Below the pieces are notes generated by a model. The model was given only the letters and a program-made list of their open reading frames with translations. It made no database searches and was not told the DNA's origin. Source: Chamaecyparis obtusa (lineage: Eukaryota > Streptophyta > Pinopsida > Cupressales > Cupressaceae). From it: 64,000 nucleotides of DNA. Position 1 is the first letter of the stretch; each line of letters begins with the position of its first letter. The DNA lies in assembly GCA_027943335.1 (NCBI GenBank), contig BSBK01009270.1:205001-269000 (forward strand). The letters are read 5' to 3'. This document shows positions 35,425-48,474 of this stretch, piece after piece. The position numbers and the translations under genes were made by a program.

Positions 35425-38400
35425 ACAAATTTTTTTAATGGTGGTAACATTCACTATTTTAGCAGTCCCATAACATAAAAAGACAGTCCAGGAATGGTGT
35501 TAGGATATCATGAAGGATACTAGTATATCAGAGGGTAGAAATGGTGTTGTTATAAAGTATAAGAAGATAGACACAGTGGTATAGATGAATGACAGTTATA
35601 GGACAATGAAATACATTGCTGCTATAATACATATGCATTGATTTAAAGTTTTCCAAGGCATAAAAGTTGGCTATAAGATTAGTACCTACACTAACTGCCA
35701 CTTCTGCGCTCGTTGTCTCATTTATCTTATTCGACCTTTTCAACACACTTTTATTACTTTCAATGGTACTTTTTTCTGTTGAAGAAGGAGTTGTGGGGTA
35801 TCTACAAAATTCAAATCCACAAAGGACATAAGCATTTTATTGAAATAGCAGAAGCTTAGGACATGTAGTGCTGCCTCCATTGTGGCATCATGAACATAAT
35901 TGAAAGCCTGCGCAAAAGTCCAATCCCCCACAATGTTATCTATTGCAGTTCATTTAAATGAGGTTCATGATATAGACTCTTCTTCCTATTCTTGTTACAA
36001 CAAAAAAAATTGACAACCAAATATGTTCCATAGAAAACATCAACTATAGTCCAGACAACTACAATAGCATATCCATATGCACCAGTGAAAATAGTTGACT
36101 GCAATGAAACAATTCTACTATCATTTCTTTAATTACCATTATTTAATTTGCCTCCATACACAATTCAAAGCATAATATCATGACAAGATTAGAATTTTTA
36201 CCACCCAATAATGCTTGTTTCCTATGTCAAGAGCTCCTTTGTATCTTTTGAAATGATTAAGAGGATCGATCCTAGTTCTTGCAACCAAAGGGACGTAGGT
36301 TCCATTCTATTGGTCCACTCATGCATCATTGCTTATTTCTGGCAACAAAATCCTGCCTAATTGATGTGCTAATAATAAAAAAGAGGATTAAGAATTATGA
36401 AAGCCTACAATGATACCTTCTATTTCAAATACTTCTAGAAGAAAAAAAGATGGGATTTGATATAAGAAAAAAACATTGTAATAAGTGTTTGAAGTTAAAA
36501 AAAAGGATGAGAGAACATGAGTGCTTGCAAGAGCTAAATATTTAATCAAGAACGAAGAATGAGGAAACATGAATACCTGATCAACATGATTAAAAAGTTC
36601 TAGTATCAGATATACATGTTCTCCAATACAATTCAATATATTTTCATACATATTTGATTTTGAAGTATCACCATGTTTTATTTTCAATAAATGCTACTCT
36701 ATTAAAGAAACTGATAGTTGATCATCTGTTTGTAATTCAAGAAGTTGCCAAATTAATAGTGAGAGACCCTTTGAGTCATTTTTTACCATTGAGAAAAAAG
36801 ATTTTGTTGAAGCTAATGGTATAGTGGAACTTCAAAAAATCAAAGGCTGAGTGATAGTGGAACCTAATGGACAACTAGAGCCCAGGACCGAGATGAAGTT
36901 TTAGAATACACTAAATTGGCTTTAAAAAATGTGTTGGACTGAATAAATTCCTATTGATTTTGTCTGAAGGTAGAGTATGTATGGTCTAGTACATATTGGG
37001 GGATATATTTGGGTTTGGGTTTGTAGACACTTAGTGCAGTTTCCATACAATTTCTTAATCAGAGATGAACTACACCCCTAATACATGAATATGAGTTATT
37101 CAATACAAGGCCTAAGGATTTATCAAAATGTAAAAGGATACATGAATTTCTAACCCCATGCAAAGAACCCCACAAATGAAACAAGTAAAAACTTATTTTA
37201 TACACATTCAATCATGATGCCTGTGTATAGCAATTTTTGTACTCTACTAAGCTTCAATGATAAAAAAAATAAAACAAAAATGAATAATGTATTGGTGTAT
37301 ATGCTGTATGCCTATGACTGAATATGTTTACAGAGTTAATGAGGATGAAAAGCTATTTTTGAACATTTTAGACTACGAAAATGATTTTGATTATCATGTA
37401 CTGGCCAGGAGAGCTGTGAAGAAATTTTTTAATTAGATTATAATATAAAACTTCTTTGAAATAAAAACAATTAAAGAGATAAAAATCTTGTATAAGTTAT
37501 ATGTGATTTGGTATGCTTGGATTCTTACCTCAACACCCCTCTTGGTTAGAGCACTGTACAAAAAAAATAAATCTTAAATGGATAATCACCCAAACTCTAA
37601 AGCAGGGCCCTTTCCATCTTCCCTATTTAGAGAATATCTGATACTAATTAGAAATTCTACTATATTATTTATTTAAGTCTCTTCAAGGAGCCTATACATG
37701 GAGTCAACTTTCAATATAGGTAACCCAAAAGGCATTGAAGGCCCCAATTCAAAGCAGAAATGAGTCTCAATTCCCACAAACACTAAGGTGCAATAAACAC
37801 AAACCCTTTACAATTCTCTTTAGATCTCACACCATCTATCTCTCTCATGTATAAATCTATGTGAACTATCAACTAGGTCCTTATTTGATCCAAAAAAATT
37901 TAAGACTTAATGGCCAAATACAGAGCTTTATGTGAATGCAAGGGCAGGGGAGAGATTGTTGAAAGAGGGTGTGTCATCAACGACATTGAGTTCTTCTATC
38001 AACCTCCTCCTAAGATAGATCTTCCTTGACTGAAAGAAAATGCACAATCTCTAAATTTTTCTCAAAACTATGTTTGGTCAATGCCCCATATGCTCAGCCC
38101 TGCCTCTGGATATAGTTATTTTGGGCAATTTAAACACTATGATTGTTTTAAGCCCAAAGGATGCTGTTGTTTATGGATGCAATTTAGTCTCTCTTGATAA
38201 ATATCGGGGAGGCTCAAACATTGGTTCTAGATATTATTGTCCTAGATTGTTCCATTACCAAGGTTTCAAACAAGAGAACAAGGAGGAAGAAACACCCAAA
38301 TTCATGAATACTGACCCAAATCCAACTCATATCTGCCAAACCCTTGAATTCAATAATACCCATCATAAATAACCCTAATAGATTGACATTGATAATCATC

Positions 38401-39396
38401 CAAACATTGCAAATAAAACCCCAATGAAATAACAAATTGAAGCAAAAAAAATGAGCCCGGTAAATTTGAAGATAACAAAGTGAAAAAAAATTGCACCTAT
38501 TGGATATTGTTCTTGTAGATCACTATAGTCGTCACAACCAAACCATGGTGCACTATTCTTCGACCAGCACAATTTATTTATTTATTTTCCTTACAAAACC
38601 TGTAATGGTTGTTGATAATTTTATCACTTTCTTGAAAAGCTTTCGTTTGGGCGGTACAAAAATTGGAAAATGCATGTTTCATGGGTTAATTTTTCCCGCT
38701 ATTATGAAAATGCATGTTCTTTTATCTTTATTTTGAATTTGAGACCATTAAAATAGCTTAGATTTTTAATTTAAAATAACTAAAATAATAGTCTAAATAT
38801 TTAAGACAAAATATTAATGTTATCTTAAAAAATGTCTTGAATCAAAAACAATCCTACATCATAATAATCATTATAAGTGACTAGTAGAAAAAGAACAAAA
38901 GACTATAATTCTTGAGCAGTAGATTCCAGAATCCGCACTAGGAAGGGAGTTAGTAAGGTCCCAACATTACCCAGACAAATGAATTTCTAATCAAATACCT
39001 TGCATAGAATGCTGGTATCTGATTACCAATTCCAAGAAAACATGTAGACAATCCAAATTTTGTAGGAAGTAGCAGGAACTAGAGTGAAGATAGTCAATAG
39101 TTCCTATGGAAATTGTGTCTCTTGATGTTTCTTGAGAGTTTTGACTTGGTTTGCAATAACCCTACATAATATGTACCATTGATCCACTTTCTCAAATGCA
39201 GATATTGGTATTGCACCATCATTTACAGGCCCTTTGATGAGAACACTCAACAACTTGAGGGGAAACATTGAATGATGGAGAGTTGGTTCTGGCCATGAAA
39301 ACAAACACCAAGACAAATACACTAGAAAAATAGGGGGTTAAAGAAATTGAGGGATAGTGCATTACTCTTTGATTCACAGTCAAAGGGGATGCGTTT
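35425..39396. other. Region without recognised genes (inner CACTA body)
   Basis: AT-rich. A protein-like minus-strand stretch at about 35830-35935 (GDWTFAQAFNYVHDATMEAA) and a plus-strand stretch at 37911-38029 (MAKYRALCECKGRGEIVERG) are short and unassigned. They could be captured exon pieces. Confidence 0.4.
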
Positions 39397-39753
39397 TCAA
39401 TCAATAGATGCATTATAGTCAAACACTTCAGACAATAACATTTTTGATGTATCTTCATTATTAGAATCTAAGACCATGTCTCCTTCATTTGTGGAGTCAA
39501 CATTCATTTTATGTTGTTCTCCTTGATTATCAATAATTTGTTCAACCTCTACTTGAAGGACATCCTTATTGTCACATGTTATACCATCATAGCCTATGGC
39601 CTTTGTTGTATCAGTAGGGTCAGGGTGAATGTTATTATTTCTTCTAGGTATAATTTGTACTTTTAACCTATCCAGAACAAGTTCTTGGGCATTATTTTTA
39701 TGGTTTGGATTATCCTTATCCTTGCCACTATTTTTGAGATTTTCAGGTGTCAA
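39397..39753 (-). pseudogene. Asn/Asp/Lys-rich frame, unidentified
   Basis: A 118-codon minus-strand frame of low complexity (LKNSGKDKDNPNHKNNAQEL, later VEVEQIIDNQGEQHKMNVDS). Upstream on the same strand, and in other frames, VNDNEK-like phrases and the 30-bp tandem repeat continue the same Asn-rich style. It is probably the wreck of a longer, disordered protein gene. No domain recognised. Confidence 0.35.
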
Positions 39754-39930
39754 CTCCTTTTCATTACATTTTTTTTCTCATTATCGTTAACATAGATCAG
39801 GGCTTCATCCTTCTTTTAATTAGATAAATTTTTCTCATTATCTTCAACATTAAGAAGGGTTTTGTTTCTCTTATTTATTATTAGATATATTGTCCACATT
39901 CTCACTATTAGACTTGTTCTTAACCCTATT

Positions 39931-40036
39931 TGTTTGGGAGGGATTGTTTTCTCTCTGTCTCGTTTGGGAGGGATTGTTTTTTCTCTGTCTCATTTGGGAG
40001 CTATTGTTTTATCTCTGTCTCGTTTGGGAGGGATTA
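39931..40036. repeat. 30-bp tandem repeat, 3.5 copies
   Basis: Units start at 39931, 39961, 39991 and 40021 (TTTGGGAGGGATTGTTTT core). The period is a multiple of three. The minus strand reads a ten-residue NNPSQTRQR-type repeat, with one stop. Confidence 0.88.
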
Positions 40037-41812
40037 TTAGACTGCAATACATTTTGGTCTGTAGATATCTTCATGGTATCTACAGACTCCAACAAGTTGT
40101 CTTAGTCTTCAATAGATGTTTTTTGTTGGCGAGCATTACTTATGCCCCCTATTGTTGTGTGCCCACTTGGAGTGCTTCTATAAATATATGACAACATTGG
40201 ATGCCTATTGAAGGCATCTTGTCCACAATGTCTTTGTGTTGGATGCCTTTATTCTACCCTCACAAGTTACACATCAATTTCATGTTTCTATAATTAGAGC
40301 ACATTCTGTATTCATAGTGTCTCCACTCCTCACACTCACTTTCAAGTTCAGTATCAACACTATGCATTGTGTTTGCATTTATCAAAGAGAGTGCCATTTT
40401 GCTCCTATAGATCTAGTCTGATGTGATGTGTAGAACAAAATAAATTAATTATGTTTAGAGCTTTTGAGTGATCCACCACCTGTTGCATCATGCCTCCCTA
40501 CTCTTTAAACATGATGATGCCATTAAAAAAACCACAAATCCCTCCAAAACAACAATGTTTTCTTTATTATTGTGTCTCAAGGAAGAAATATCTTACCCAC
40601 AAGCATGGGATTATCATTCACAAATCTGGAAGTGTAATTCACCTCCAATATCATACTACCCTTGCTAGTCTAATAGCTCTAATACCATATTTGAATAGGA
40701 GCACAAGGAATTTCTCACTTTACATCATCCAGCCTCATGGAGAAAAGAAACCAAATAACAAATGCAAAGCCTTACAACAAAATATTAACAAGATTCTGAT
40801 TTAGGCATAGCAATTTGCCTATTGTTTGAGCAAATTCACCCAGCCATGTTACCTAACATTTCTAAATCTATAATATGATATTATCTAATAGGGTGCAGTA
40901 ACATGTGACCTTCCAAGAAGTGTCCCGAGAATAATATACAAGTCACAAGACATGAGCTTATATAATAGTGTGTTCTTGAAGCAATGAATTTGTGCACATT
41001 ATTTAGGTTTTAGGATACAGGGTTTTAGTTGCTGCAAAGATTAGCTAATTTTGTTCTTTGATTTGTTTTGAAGTCATTTCTATGGGAAGTAAGCAACAAT
41101 TGGCCTGGTTTATTTTCTCTAGAGGTAAAATACCATTATTGTTTAAATCAACTTCTTAGTATTTGTTATCCTTGGGAACTCAAATTTACAGAACCTTCAT
41201 ATCTTTTTCCATTTCTTATAGACTAACTTAGAGTGTGCTGATTTTTGTTTACATAGTTACAGAGTCCAAGGGCAAGATTGTCTCTATGGATTATCTGTAT
41301 GGCATCTCAAAATTTGGAAGGGATTCCTGCACAATAATAGAAACAATAGAAATGCATCTCAAAATTTTCATATTTACTCTTCAAGTAAATTGTTATATTG
41401 TGTATGATTATTTAATTTTGTTGTCCAGCATCTTGTTTTGAATCATCAAAAAATAGTATTTCTTACTCATATTTTTTAGTAATTACCTAAAGTTGATTTG
41501 AACTATAGGACCTTCCAGTATGAGATCCATGACAAGGGCTTAATATTTTCTATATATTTAAGGATAGGAGGAATAGGCACAAAACTAGGAATGGAAAAGG
41601 GCTAGAATCTTAGAGACACTTAGATTTAGGTATTAAATGTTTATAATAAAAGAAAGTTTAATGTCTAGATATGTCTTGAGAACAATGAAAGAATTTGTTG
41701 GATACACCAATCTCTACAAATATAGTTCAATAGAGCAAGCAAATCAAAATTATACATTGAAAGTACTTTGGTCACAAAAATAATTTTATGCAAATGAACA
41801 AAAATTTATACA
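40037..41812. other. Region without recognised genes
   Basis: AT-rich. A possible exon-like piece at 41260-41380 follows a TACATAG acceptor-like sequence (TESKGKIVSMDYLYGISKFG) but matches no family I know. Confidence 0.4.
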
Positions 41813-42363
41813 TCATAAGTTCAGGAAAAAAGAAACAAAAATTTTGGTACACTTACCAAGTTCATCATCAAAAGAAAAGAAATGTGCTTTAAGCTCCTGA
41901 TCTATTTCTCCATTCATGCACTGTCCAATAAAAAATGATGCAAGCAATGATTCACTAATAGCATTTGGCCTTTTATGGTGCTGATTAAATGGAAGTACAT
42001 CTTTAAGTAGACCTGCAACCTCTTGATCATAACCAAGATGACCACCTACCAAAACCTTCTCAAAGCCCCTACTAACCTCATTTCTGCATGTTGATTGCCA
42101 TGAAATCGAGGTCCAACAAGAGAAGCTCCACCCATCAGAGAGCCCTTTAGGTTTCCTATGAAAAGTACATCTTGTGGCAAAGTCTCAATAAGAAGTGACC
42201 AGTATGCATTCATTGCTCGTGTTTCTCCCTCACTCCATTGGGTGGCTTCAGGAAAATCATTAGCCCTTATTGTCATACCCACAAAGAATCCCCCAAGTTG
42301 TGATGTTGAAATTGTTTCTTTAGTTTTTAGCTCTCCTCTTGCTTGAGGAAGTGGGGCAACCAA
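41813..42363 (-). pseudogene. Captured fragment, TrpD-like (glycosyltransferase family 3) N-terminal region
   Basis: Read from 42363 down: QARGELKTKETISTSQLGGF, VGMTIRANDFPEATQWSEGE, DVLFIGNLKGSLMGGASLVG, EMRLVGALR. After a one-base frame change near 42050 comes VGGHLGYDQEVAGLLKDVLP, then SESLLASFFIGQCMNGEIDQ and ELKAHFFSFDDELG. The last part has the pattern of the helical N-domain of anthranilate phosphoribosyltransferase-type proteins, and the whole recalls the plant plastid TrpD-like protein. It stops where the catalytic domain would begin. This assignment is from pattern memory and is moderate; a captured, frameshifted host gene fragment is firmer. Confidence 0.5.
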
Positions 42364-43635
42364 AAGGCAAAGAAGTTAGAACTGAAGAAATGAAATGGAT
42401 TTCTCAATTTCTTTTAAGATTATATTTATTTTCTTCTCATGAAAATCATCAAAAGAAAAATGTACTCAATCTATTGCACATGCCCACTAAAATGGAAAAA
42501 TCGAGAAGAAGAAAACTAAACATGCATTTCCTCCAAACAACACTAAAGAAGATAAATACCTATAGAATCTGCAAAGTCTTTGGTGAGATCTTCAAGAAAA
42601 TCCATTAGAAACCTTTGAAAAATTTGAGAGCCCTGATCCATGGCGAGCAAAGAGGAAAAAATCAAGTGAAATGGAAAATGAAAAGGAAAATATAGTGCCC
42701 ACCAAGAAATAGTTTCTTTTGATTTTGTTTTAATTTTGTATAAAAATTATAATTTTGCCGGTGTGGTAATAATATGAAAGACTTTTAAGCCTTATTATTA
42801 TATTAATAATGATATTTATTGTATTATATTAATATATATTAAGTCTATTGCTTAGTAGATATAAATATAAAATATGTCATAATTTTCTTTTTTTCTCTAT
42901 TAAAAATGAATGTAATTATCACTTATCGTATGATGTATTATAAATCACATGATAAGTGTTAATTTTTTGAAAATTCTAAAAGAAAATAGAAAAGAGGGGC
43001 TTTGGAGTTTTGGCCAGGAGTTTATATAGGCTCAAGAGGCAACTATTCTAAGTCTACTGTTCTTTATAATGTATCTCAATTAGGCCAAGTTTTCTAATGA
43101 TTTAAGCTTGAATTTTTATTCTATTTTGTAACTTTATTTTATAATTTGATAAAGGAGAGCTTTTAATGTATCTTTGTAAGAATATGAGTGTCTCTAGTAT
43201 AGATTAGAATTATGCATTGGGGAATGAGTCACAGTCATTGATTATAACTTGATCACTTCCAAGGTTGCAAAGGTATCTTTTAAATGCCTTGTATGGACAT
43301 TGTATTTGTCGTCTATAATTGATCTAGACAATTATACAATCTCTTATGACATATTTTGTGCATATAACAGTGTAGATTATAGCTATGAAGATGCATAGAT
43401 TAGTCTTTGTAACAAAAAATAGGTAACAAGTTTTAAGGGTTAAATATTTCACGCGTGGAACCAAAATCTAATTTGATTTGAAGACCTAATATTAGATGCA
43501 AGTCAAATTTGTTTTTAGACATGAGATGAGAAACCAATTCGAAATAGTAAGCGATGACTGAAAATTTATTTGATGAAAATATGCTCTCACAATAAAATGA
43601 ATGAAATTGTGGAACCAAAAAGGAAAAACCCCTCA
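42364..43635. other. Region without recognised genes
   Basis: AT-rich. A minus-strand phrase at 42560-42645 (MDQGSQIFQRFLMDFLEDLT) followed by a possible GTATTT donor could be an upstream exon of the captured gene at 41813-42363. This is unproved. Confidence 0.4.
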
Positions 43636-43860
43636 AACTATTTATTTAGTCATTTATTTGGTCATTTTACCCGATGACCAAATTGGTCATTTATTTAGTC
43701 ATTTTACCCAATGACCAAATTGGTCATTTATTTAGTCATTTTAGTTGTGATTTTACCTGATGACCAAATTGGTCATTTATTTGCCAAATATGATCAGTTT
43801 TGGTTATGTGACAAAATTTTAGTCACGTGACTAAAAGTTTTAGTCACTTAGTCATTTATT
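43636..43860 (-). repeat. Right subterminal repeats of inner CACTA element
   Basis: Repeated TTTATTTAGTCATTTTACCC and GATGACCAAATTGGTCA phrases, unit about 50 bp, three copies (43640-43790). Motif content matches the left subterminal array. Confidence 0.85.
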
Positions 43861-43878
43861 TTCCAAATTCTTCTAGTG

Positions 43879-44518
43879 TATGTAAGATAATGAAACAATG
43901 CCAGTCAACCGATAATGAAACGATACCAGTCATGTCTATTCATATTGGTATTAATAATGATTGTGTGGGCTGGGAAAGACTTACCAGCACCATATAATTG
44001 ATAAGAAATAATAAATGATACCCTAGCTCATATAAATGGATGCCATAGCTCATGGGTAACCAGAGAATACAATGAACACACATTAACATGATGCCCTAGT
44101 TCACTAACATAGCTAATGCCATAATCAAATCATCTGAAGAAATGAACTCAATGCCATGGATAGAATAGAGCATGGAGTAATGAATATCATAGTAAGTTGT
44201 GCCCTTGAAATGCATAGGAGATAACACAATCCCTACCTCAATGAGCTTCTATTTGATAAGGAGAGGAAAAGCCAAGTTTCCAAAACCAAGCTCAAATATC
44301 AAAGGCCCAAGTCCAGATAAAAACTGCAACCCCTATACACAGTGTCGAATCTACCCTGGCTGATGTGGTTTCAAGCTCGAAGATAAAAGGCCCAAGTCTA
44401 GATAAAAACTACAACCCCTATACATAGTGTCAAATCCACCCTTGCCAATGTGGTTTCACATGTCGCCCCTTGAAAAAATTCATTGTGGTGATAATGAAAT
44501 GAGAAATGAATTCTTTTT
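43879..44518. other. Region between inner and outer CACTA right ends
   Basis: No gene recognised. An 85-bp unit (AAAGGCCCAAGTC ... GATGTGGTTTCA) is repeated in tandem at 44301 and 44386. A shorter duplication (ATGAAACRATRCCAGTCA) stands at about 43890-43932. Confidence 0.6.
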
Positions 44519-44701
44519 TATAAAAAATGTATACCCGTGTTCATAGAAATTTTGACATACACAGTAGTGGTCAAAATTTCAATTAACACGGGCATGGATT
44601 TTAAAAAAATGAAAGTTTTCCTTCTATAATTCGACCAACCAAAATCTTTTTGTTTCATGGTCAAAAAATTTGGTAAAAAAACTAAGTGAAATGTACTAGT
44701 G
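44519..44701 (-). repeat. Right terminus and subterminal region of outer CACTA element
   Basis: Ends with the 13-bp inverse of the left terminus. Contains a hairpin 44534-44592 (CCCGTGTT..GAAATTTTGAC paired with its inverse) and further TTTTGACC/GGTCAAAA motifs like those at the left end. Confidence 0.85.
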
Positions 44702-45397
44702 GGAGAGGGCAAGGGCGAGGATGAGGTGGAGGGAGAGAGAGAGAGTGGGGGGTGGAGAGGGCATAGAGAGGAAGAGGGAAAGAGAGTGGGGGAGGGAGAG
44801 GGAGAGGGGAATTGTGAGAGAGAGGGGAGAGGAAATAGAGAGGAAGGGGAGGGGGCAAGTGAGAGGGGGGAGGAGAGGGGAATTGTGAGAGAGAGGGGGA
44901 GAAAGGGGGGTAGTGGGGGAGTGATAGTAGAGAGGGAGAGAAAGGGTAGAGAAGAAGAGAGGGGGAGAGGGGGAGTGATGGTAGAGAGGGATAGAAAGGG
45001 TAGAGAAGAAGAGAGAGGGAGAGGGAAAGGGTGAGGGTGAGGGTGAGGTGGAGGGAGAGAGAGAGTGGGGGGAGGAGAGGGAGTAGAGAGGAAGAGGGAA
45101 AGAGAGTGGGGGGGGGAGAGGGAGAGAGAGGGAGGGGGGAGAGAGAGAGAGAGGGAGGGGGGTGAGAGATGAGAGGGGAAGGGAGAGAGAGAGAGAGAGA
45201 GGGAGGGGGGAGAGTGAGAGTGGGAGGGGGAAGAGGAGAGGGTGAGTCTGAGAGTGGGGAGGAGAGGGAGAGGGAGAGAGTGGGGGAAGGTGGAGAGGGA
45301 GAGTGGGAAAGAGGGTGGTAGTGGGGGAGTGACGGCACAGAGGGATAGCGAGGGTAGAGAAGAAGATAGGGGGGAGGGCAAGGGCATGGCTGATGTG

Positions 45398-45444
<47 letters not shown>

Positions 45445-45806
45445 AGGAGAGGGAGTAGATAGTAGGGAGCAGAGCAAGTGAGAGAGGGGGTGGAAGGGGA
45501 ACCATGAGGGATAGGGGGGAGAGGGGGTAGTGGGGGAGAGACAATAGAGAATACGAAGAGAGGGCAGAGGGGAGAGGGTAAGGGAGAGGGTGAGGTGGAG
45601 AGAGAGAGAGAGAGAGAGGGCATAGAGAGGAAGAGGGAGAGAGAGGGCATGGAGATGGGAGGGGGGAGAGAGAGAGAGGAAGAGGGAAAGAGAGTGGGGG
45701 AGGGGGAGAGGAGAGGGGAGGTAGAGAGTGAGAGTGGGGGAGATGGAGAGGGAGAGTGGGAGAGAGGGTGGTAGTGAGGGAGTGATGGTAGAGAGGGAGA
45801 GAGAGG

Positions 45807-45849
<43 letters not shown>

Positions 45850-45951
45850 GAGGGTGAGGGAAATAGTGGGGGGAGGTGGAGAGGGAGAGGGAGAGAGTGG
45901 GGGTAGGTGGAGAGGGAGAGTGGGAGAGAGGGTGGTAGTGGGGGAGTGATG

Positions 45952-46017
<66 letters not shown>

Positions 46018-46366
46018 TGATAGTGGGGGGAGGTGGAGAGGGAGAGGGTGAGAGTGGGGGTAGGTGGAGAGGGAGAGTGGGAGAGAGGGTGAGCATGGAT
46101 AAAGAGGAATACAAAAAGAGACAAGAGGAGGGGGAGGGGGAGAGTGGGGAGGTAGAGAGTGAGGGGGGAGGGAAGAGTGAGAGCTAGAGTAGGAGAGGGA
46201 GAGGGAAAGGGAGAGGGGGAGGATAGAGGAAAAGGGAAAGAGAGTGGGGGAGGGGGGAGGGGGAGAGGGAGAGTAGTGGAAAAGAGGGAGAGGGAGATAG
46301 GGGGAAATGTAGGGGTAGAGAGGGAGGGGACAGATTGAAAGGGGGTGAGGGGGAGAGGGAGGGGCA

Positions 46367-46405
<39 letters not shown>
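44702..46405. repeat. GA-rich minisatellite array, right half
   Basis: Same unit types and same strand as 11872-13488. Its first unit completes the unit interrupted at 13488, using 12660-12785 as the intact model. Pure (GA)n runs at about 45808-45846, 45954-46013 and 46373-46404. Long Ser/Pro/Leu frames on the minus strand are readings of the repeat. Confidence 0.93.
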
Positions 46406-46407
<2 letters not shown>

Positions 46408-46915
46408 CTATATGTCTATGCATGTATGTATATGTATCAATTTGTTTCTTTGAGTATGTATCTATGCGTTTATGTGTATGTCTCTACATGTATGTCTATG
46501 TGTGTTAGTTTGTTTCTTTGTGTATGTATTTATGAGTTTATGTGTGTCTCTACATGCATGTCTATGTGTGTAGATGTTGGTGTGAGCATGGGCGTGTGTG
46601 TGGGCATGGACATTTATATGTTTCTACATGTGCATTTATGTGTGTGTGCACTTGTGTGCACATGAACATGTACATGTGTGGGTATTTGTGTGTATCTCAC
46701 CATGTTTGCATGTCTACATAGGTGTGTGTGGTTGTGTGTGCATGTGTGTATGTCTTCATGTATGTCTATGTGTGTATGTGGGTGTTGTGTATTTTTGTGT
46801 ATCTATGTTTGTGTGTGTGTGTGTGTGTGTGTGGTTATTTTTGTGTTTCTACATGTGTGTGTGAGCGTGTATTTGTCTGTATATTCATTTGTGCATGAAT
46901 ATGTGCATGTATGTG
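46406..46915. repeat. TG/TATG-rich degenerate satellite
   Basis: Runs of TATGTGTATG, TGTGTGTG and TCTACATGTATGTC variants. Overlapping Cys/Val/Met-rich frames come from this composition. Confidence 0.85.
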
Positions 46916-47784
46916 TTAGTAAAGGGGAGAGGGAGAGAGAGATATGGAGATGGTGTTTCAGTATAGGCATGTGTTGGTGTTCATGTGTATCTAAGACTAA
47001 TCTTCCACATTATCCCTACATGTGTGTGACTAAATTTCCACATTGGTCCCCAATTGTATTAATAAATAGCATTTTCATGAATAATATATATTCTTATATC
47101 AAGTAATTTATTATGGAGAGGATTAAGATATTTAAGTTTCATTCTAGGTACATACATGATTAAGATTAGTTAGTCTAATGAAAATGTTTTCTATTATCTA
47201 ATGGTGATTTTAAGAAAAATTAATAGGCGATTGAGTAAATTCTAGTTTTAAGGAATATTAAACGGATATTAATAATTAATTTATTTAAATCCTATTGTAG
47301 GAGATATAATTAATTTAGAGTTATTCTTAATTAAGTAAAATGTTAATTAATGAGATTACCAATGAAATTATTTAATTAAGATCTCTTTGGAAATTTTGTT
47401 ATTGAAGTTTACATTTAATTTTAAGATTTAACTTTAATCAACATCTTAATAAACACTTGATGGCTATAGAATTATTTTATTATGATAATCAAATAAATGT
47501 AACTAGGCTTAGAATCTTTAGTGAAAGGAGAAAAAATATACTTAATTAAGTTATTATTAAACAATCGTATTTCAACGGATGATCCCTTTTATTGTTTTGA
47601 CTAAGCTAGTTACCCCTAGTTGTATGTTTGACTTTATTCGTGCAAGGGATATTGGCGGGATGAAAATACCTCATCATTATTCCCCTCAAACGATTGTAAG
47701 ATTACTCTTAAGTTATTCAAAATTTTCGTGAAGTCAACCTATAAATTTTAAACATTTATTATTAACTTTTAAAAAAACATTGGT

Positions 47785-48474
47785 GTGTTTTGCCGATTAA
47801 ATTATGGGCATGACAGACTTGTAGCAGTGTATTCAAATACAACATTGGTAATAGTTGGAAATTTAGAGGAGAATGTAATAGAGGAGGAGCTCTTGAAAAT
47901 GTTCCAAGTATATGGGCCTATAACTTCGTGCCACGTAATCCATAAAAAAATTTCCATGATATCCCTGAGCTATGACTTGTTCATGAATCTCTTGGATCCT
48001 TCAATCTTCAATGAACAACTTCATTGTATATTTTGTAGTTATGGAGCACTAATATCACTCATAGTGGCCACCTTAGAAAATAGAACTTCCAAGGGTTATG
48101 GTTATGTTAGGTTTGTGTCAACACGGGATGTCCAAGTAGCTATTAAATTGTTTCATGACATTGTAATCAAATGGAAAATATCTCTCTCACCCAATTTGTT
48201 CCTTGTAGTAAAAGAGAGTTTGTTGTTTACTTTTCTAATTTGGATAGAAAGAAAAAGGATGTTTTTAGTCTTTAGCTCATTTTTTATGCTTAATTTCTTC
48301 AGAGTTCCTTTTTATATGCTGTGTACTCATTTTCTTCTTTGGACATTTCAGGAAAAAGATAAAATCTTTCTAAGTTCTTTCTTCACATACAAAAAGTATG
48401 CTCTACAAAATAGTATTTGGTTCAATGATCCTCATCATCAATTTCTAATTGAAATACCAAAAAATGAAAATTAG
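47785..48474 (+). pseudogene. RRM-type RNA-binding protein fragment, copy B
   Basis: A 229-codon frame homologous to 7469-8074, also opening with GTG. It keeps the same half-RRM plus RNP1-like SKGYGYVRFVS arrangement. It reads 28 codons further because the TAA that ends copy A is absent here. Substitutions between copies include both silent and replacement changes (for example METHIONINE-GLY-ASP versus Thr-Arg-Asp near the RNP1 motif). Open frames in both copies may be chance or residual constraint. Confidence 0.55.

Larger units (their letters stand above)
28611..43878. mobile_element. Inner CACTA-like element, 15.3 kb, nested
   Basis: Left end CACTAGTACAAAAA, right end inverse of CACTAGAAGAATTTGG. 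Both termini are followed inward by AACCAAA/TTTGGTCA and GTCACGTGAC-type motifs and then by 12-bp repeats of TTTATTTGGTCA, in matching arrangement. Flanking triplets are TGT and TAT, one mismatch, so the target duplication is not proved. The terminal 6 bp match the outer element but the subterminal repeats differ, so it is a different family. No transposase recognised. Inside: a tRNA-like sequence, a duplicated 1.4-kb segment and a TrpD-like gene fragment. Confidence 0.65.

Noticed and set aside
44518..46124. Long Ser/Pro/Leu frames of 320-480 codons on the minus strand
   Set aside because: Same explanation: the right half of the GA-rich array read in three frames.
46426..47106. Cys/Val/Met-rich overlapping frames
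   Set aside because: Produced by the TG/TATG-rich satellite. Overlapping frames have the same composition.
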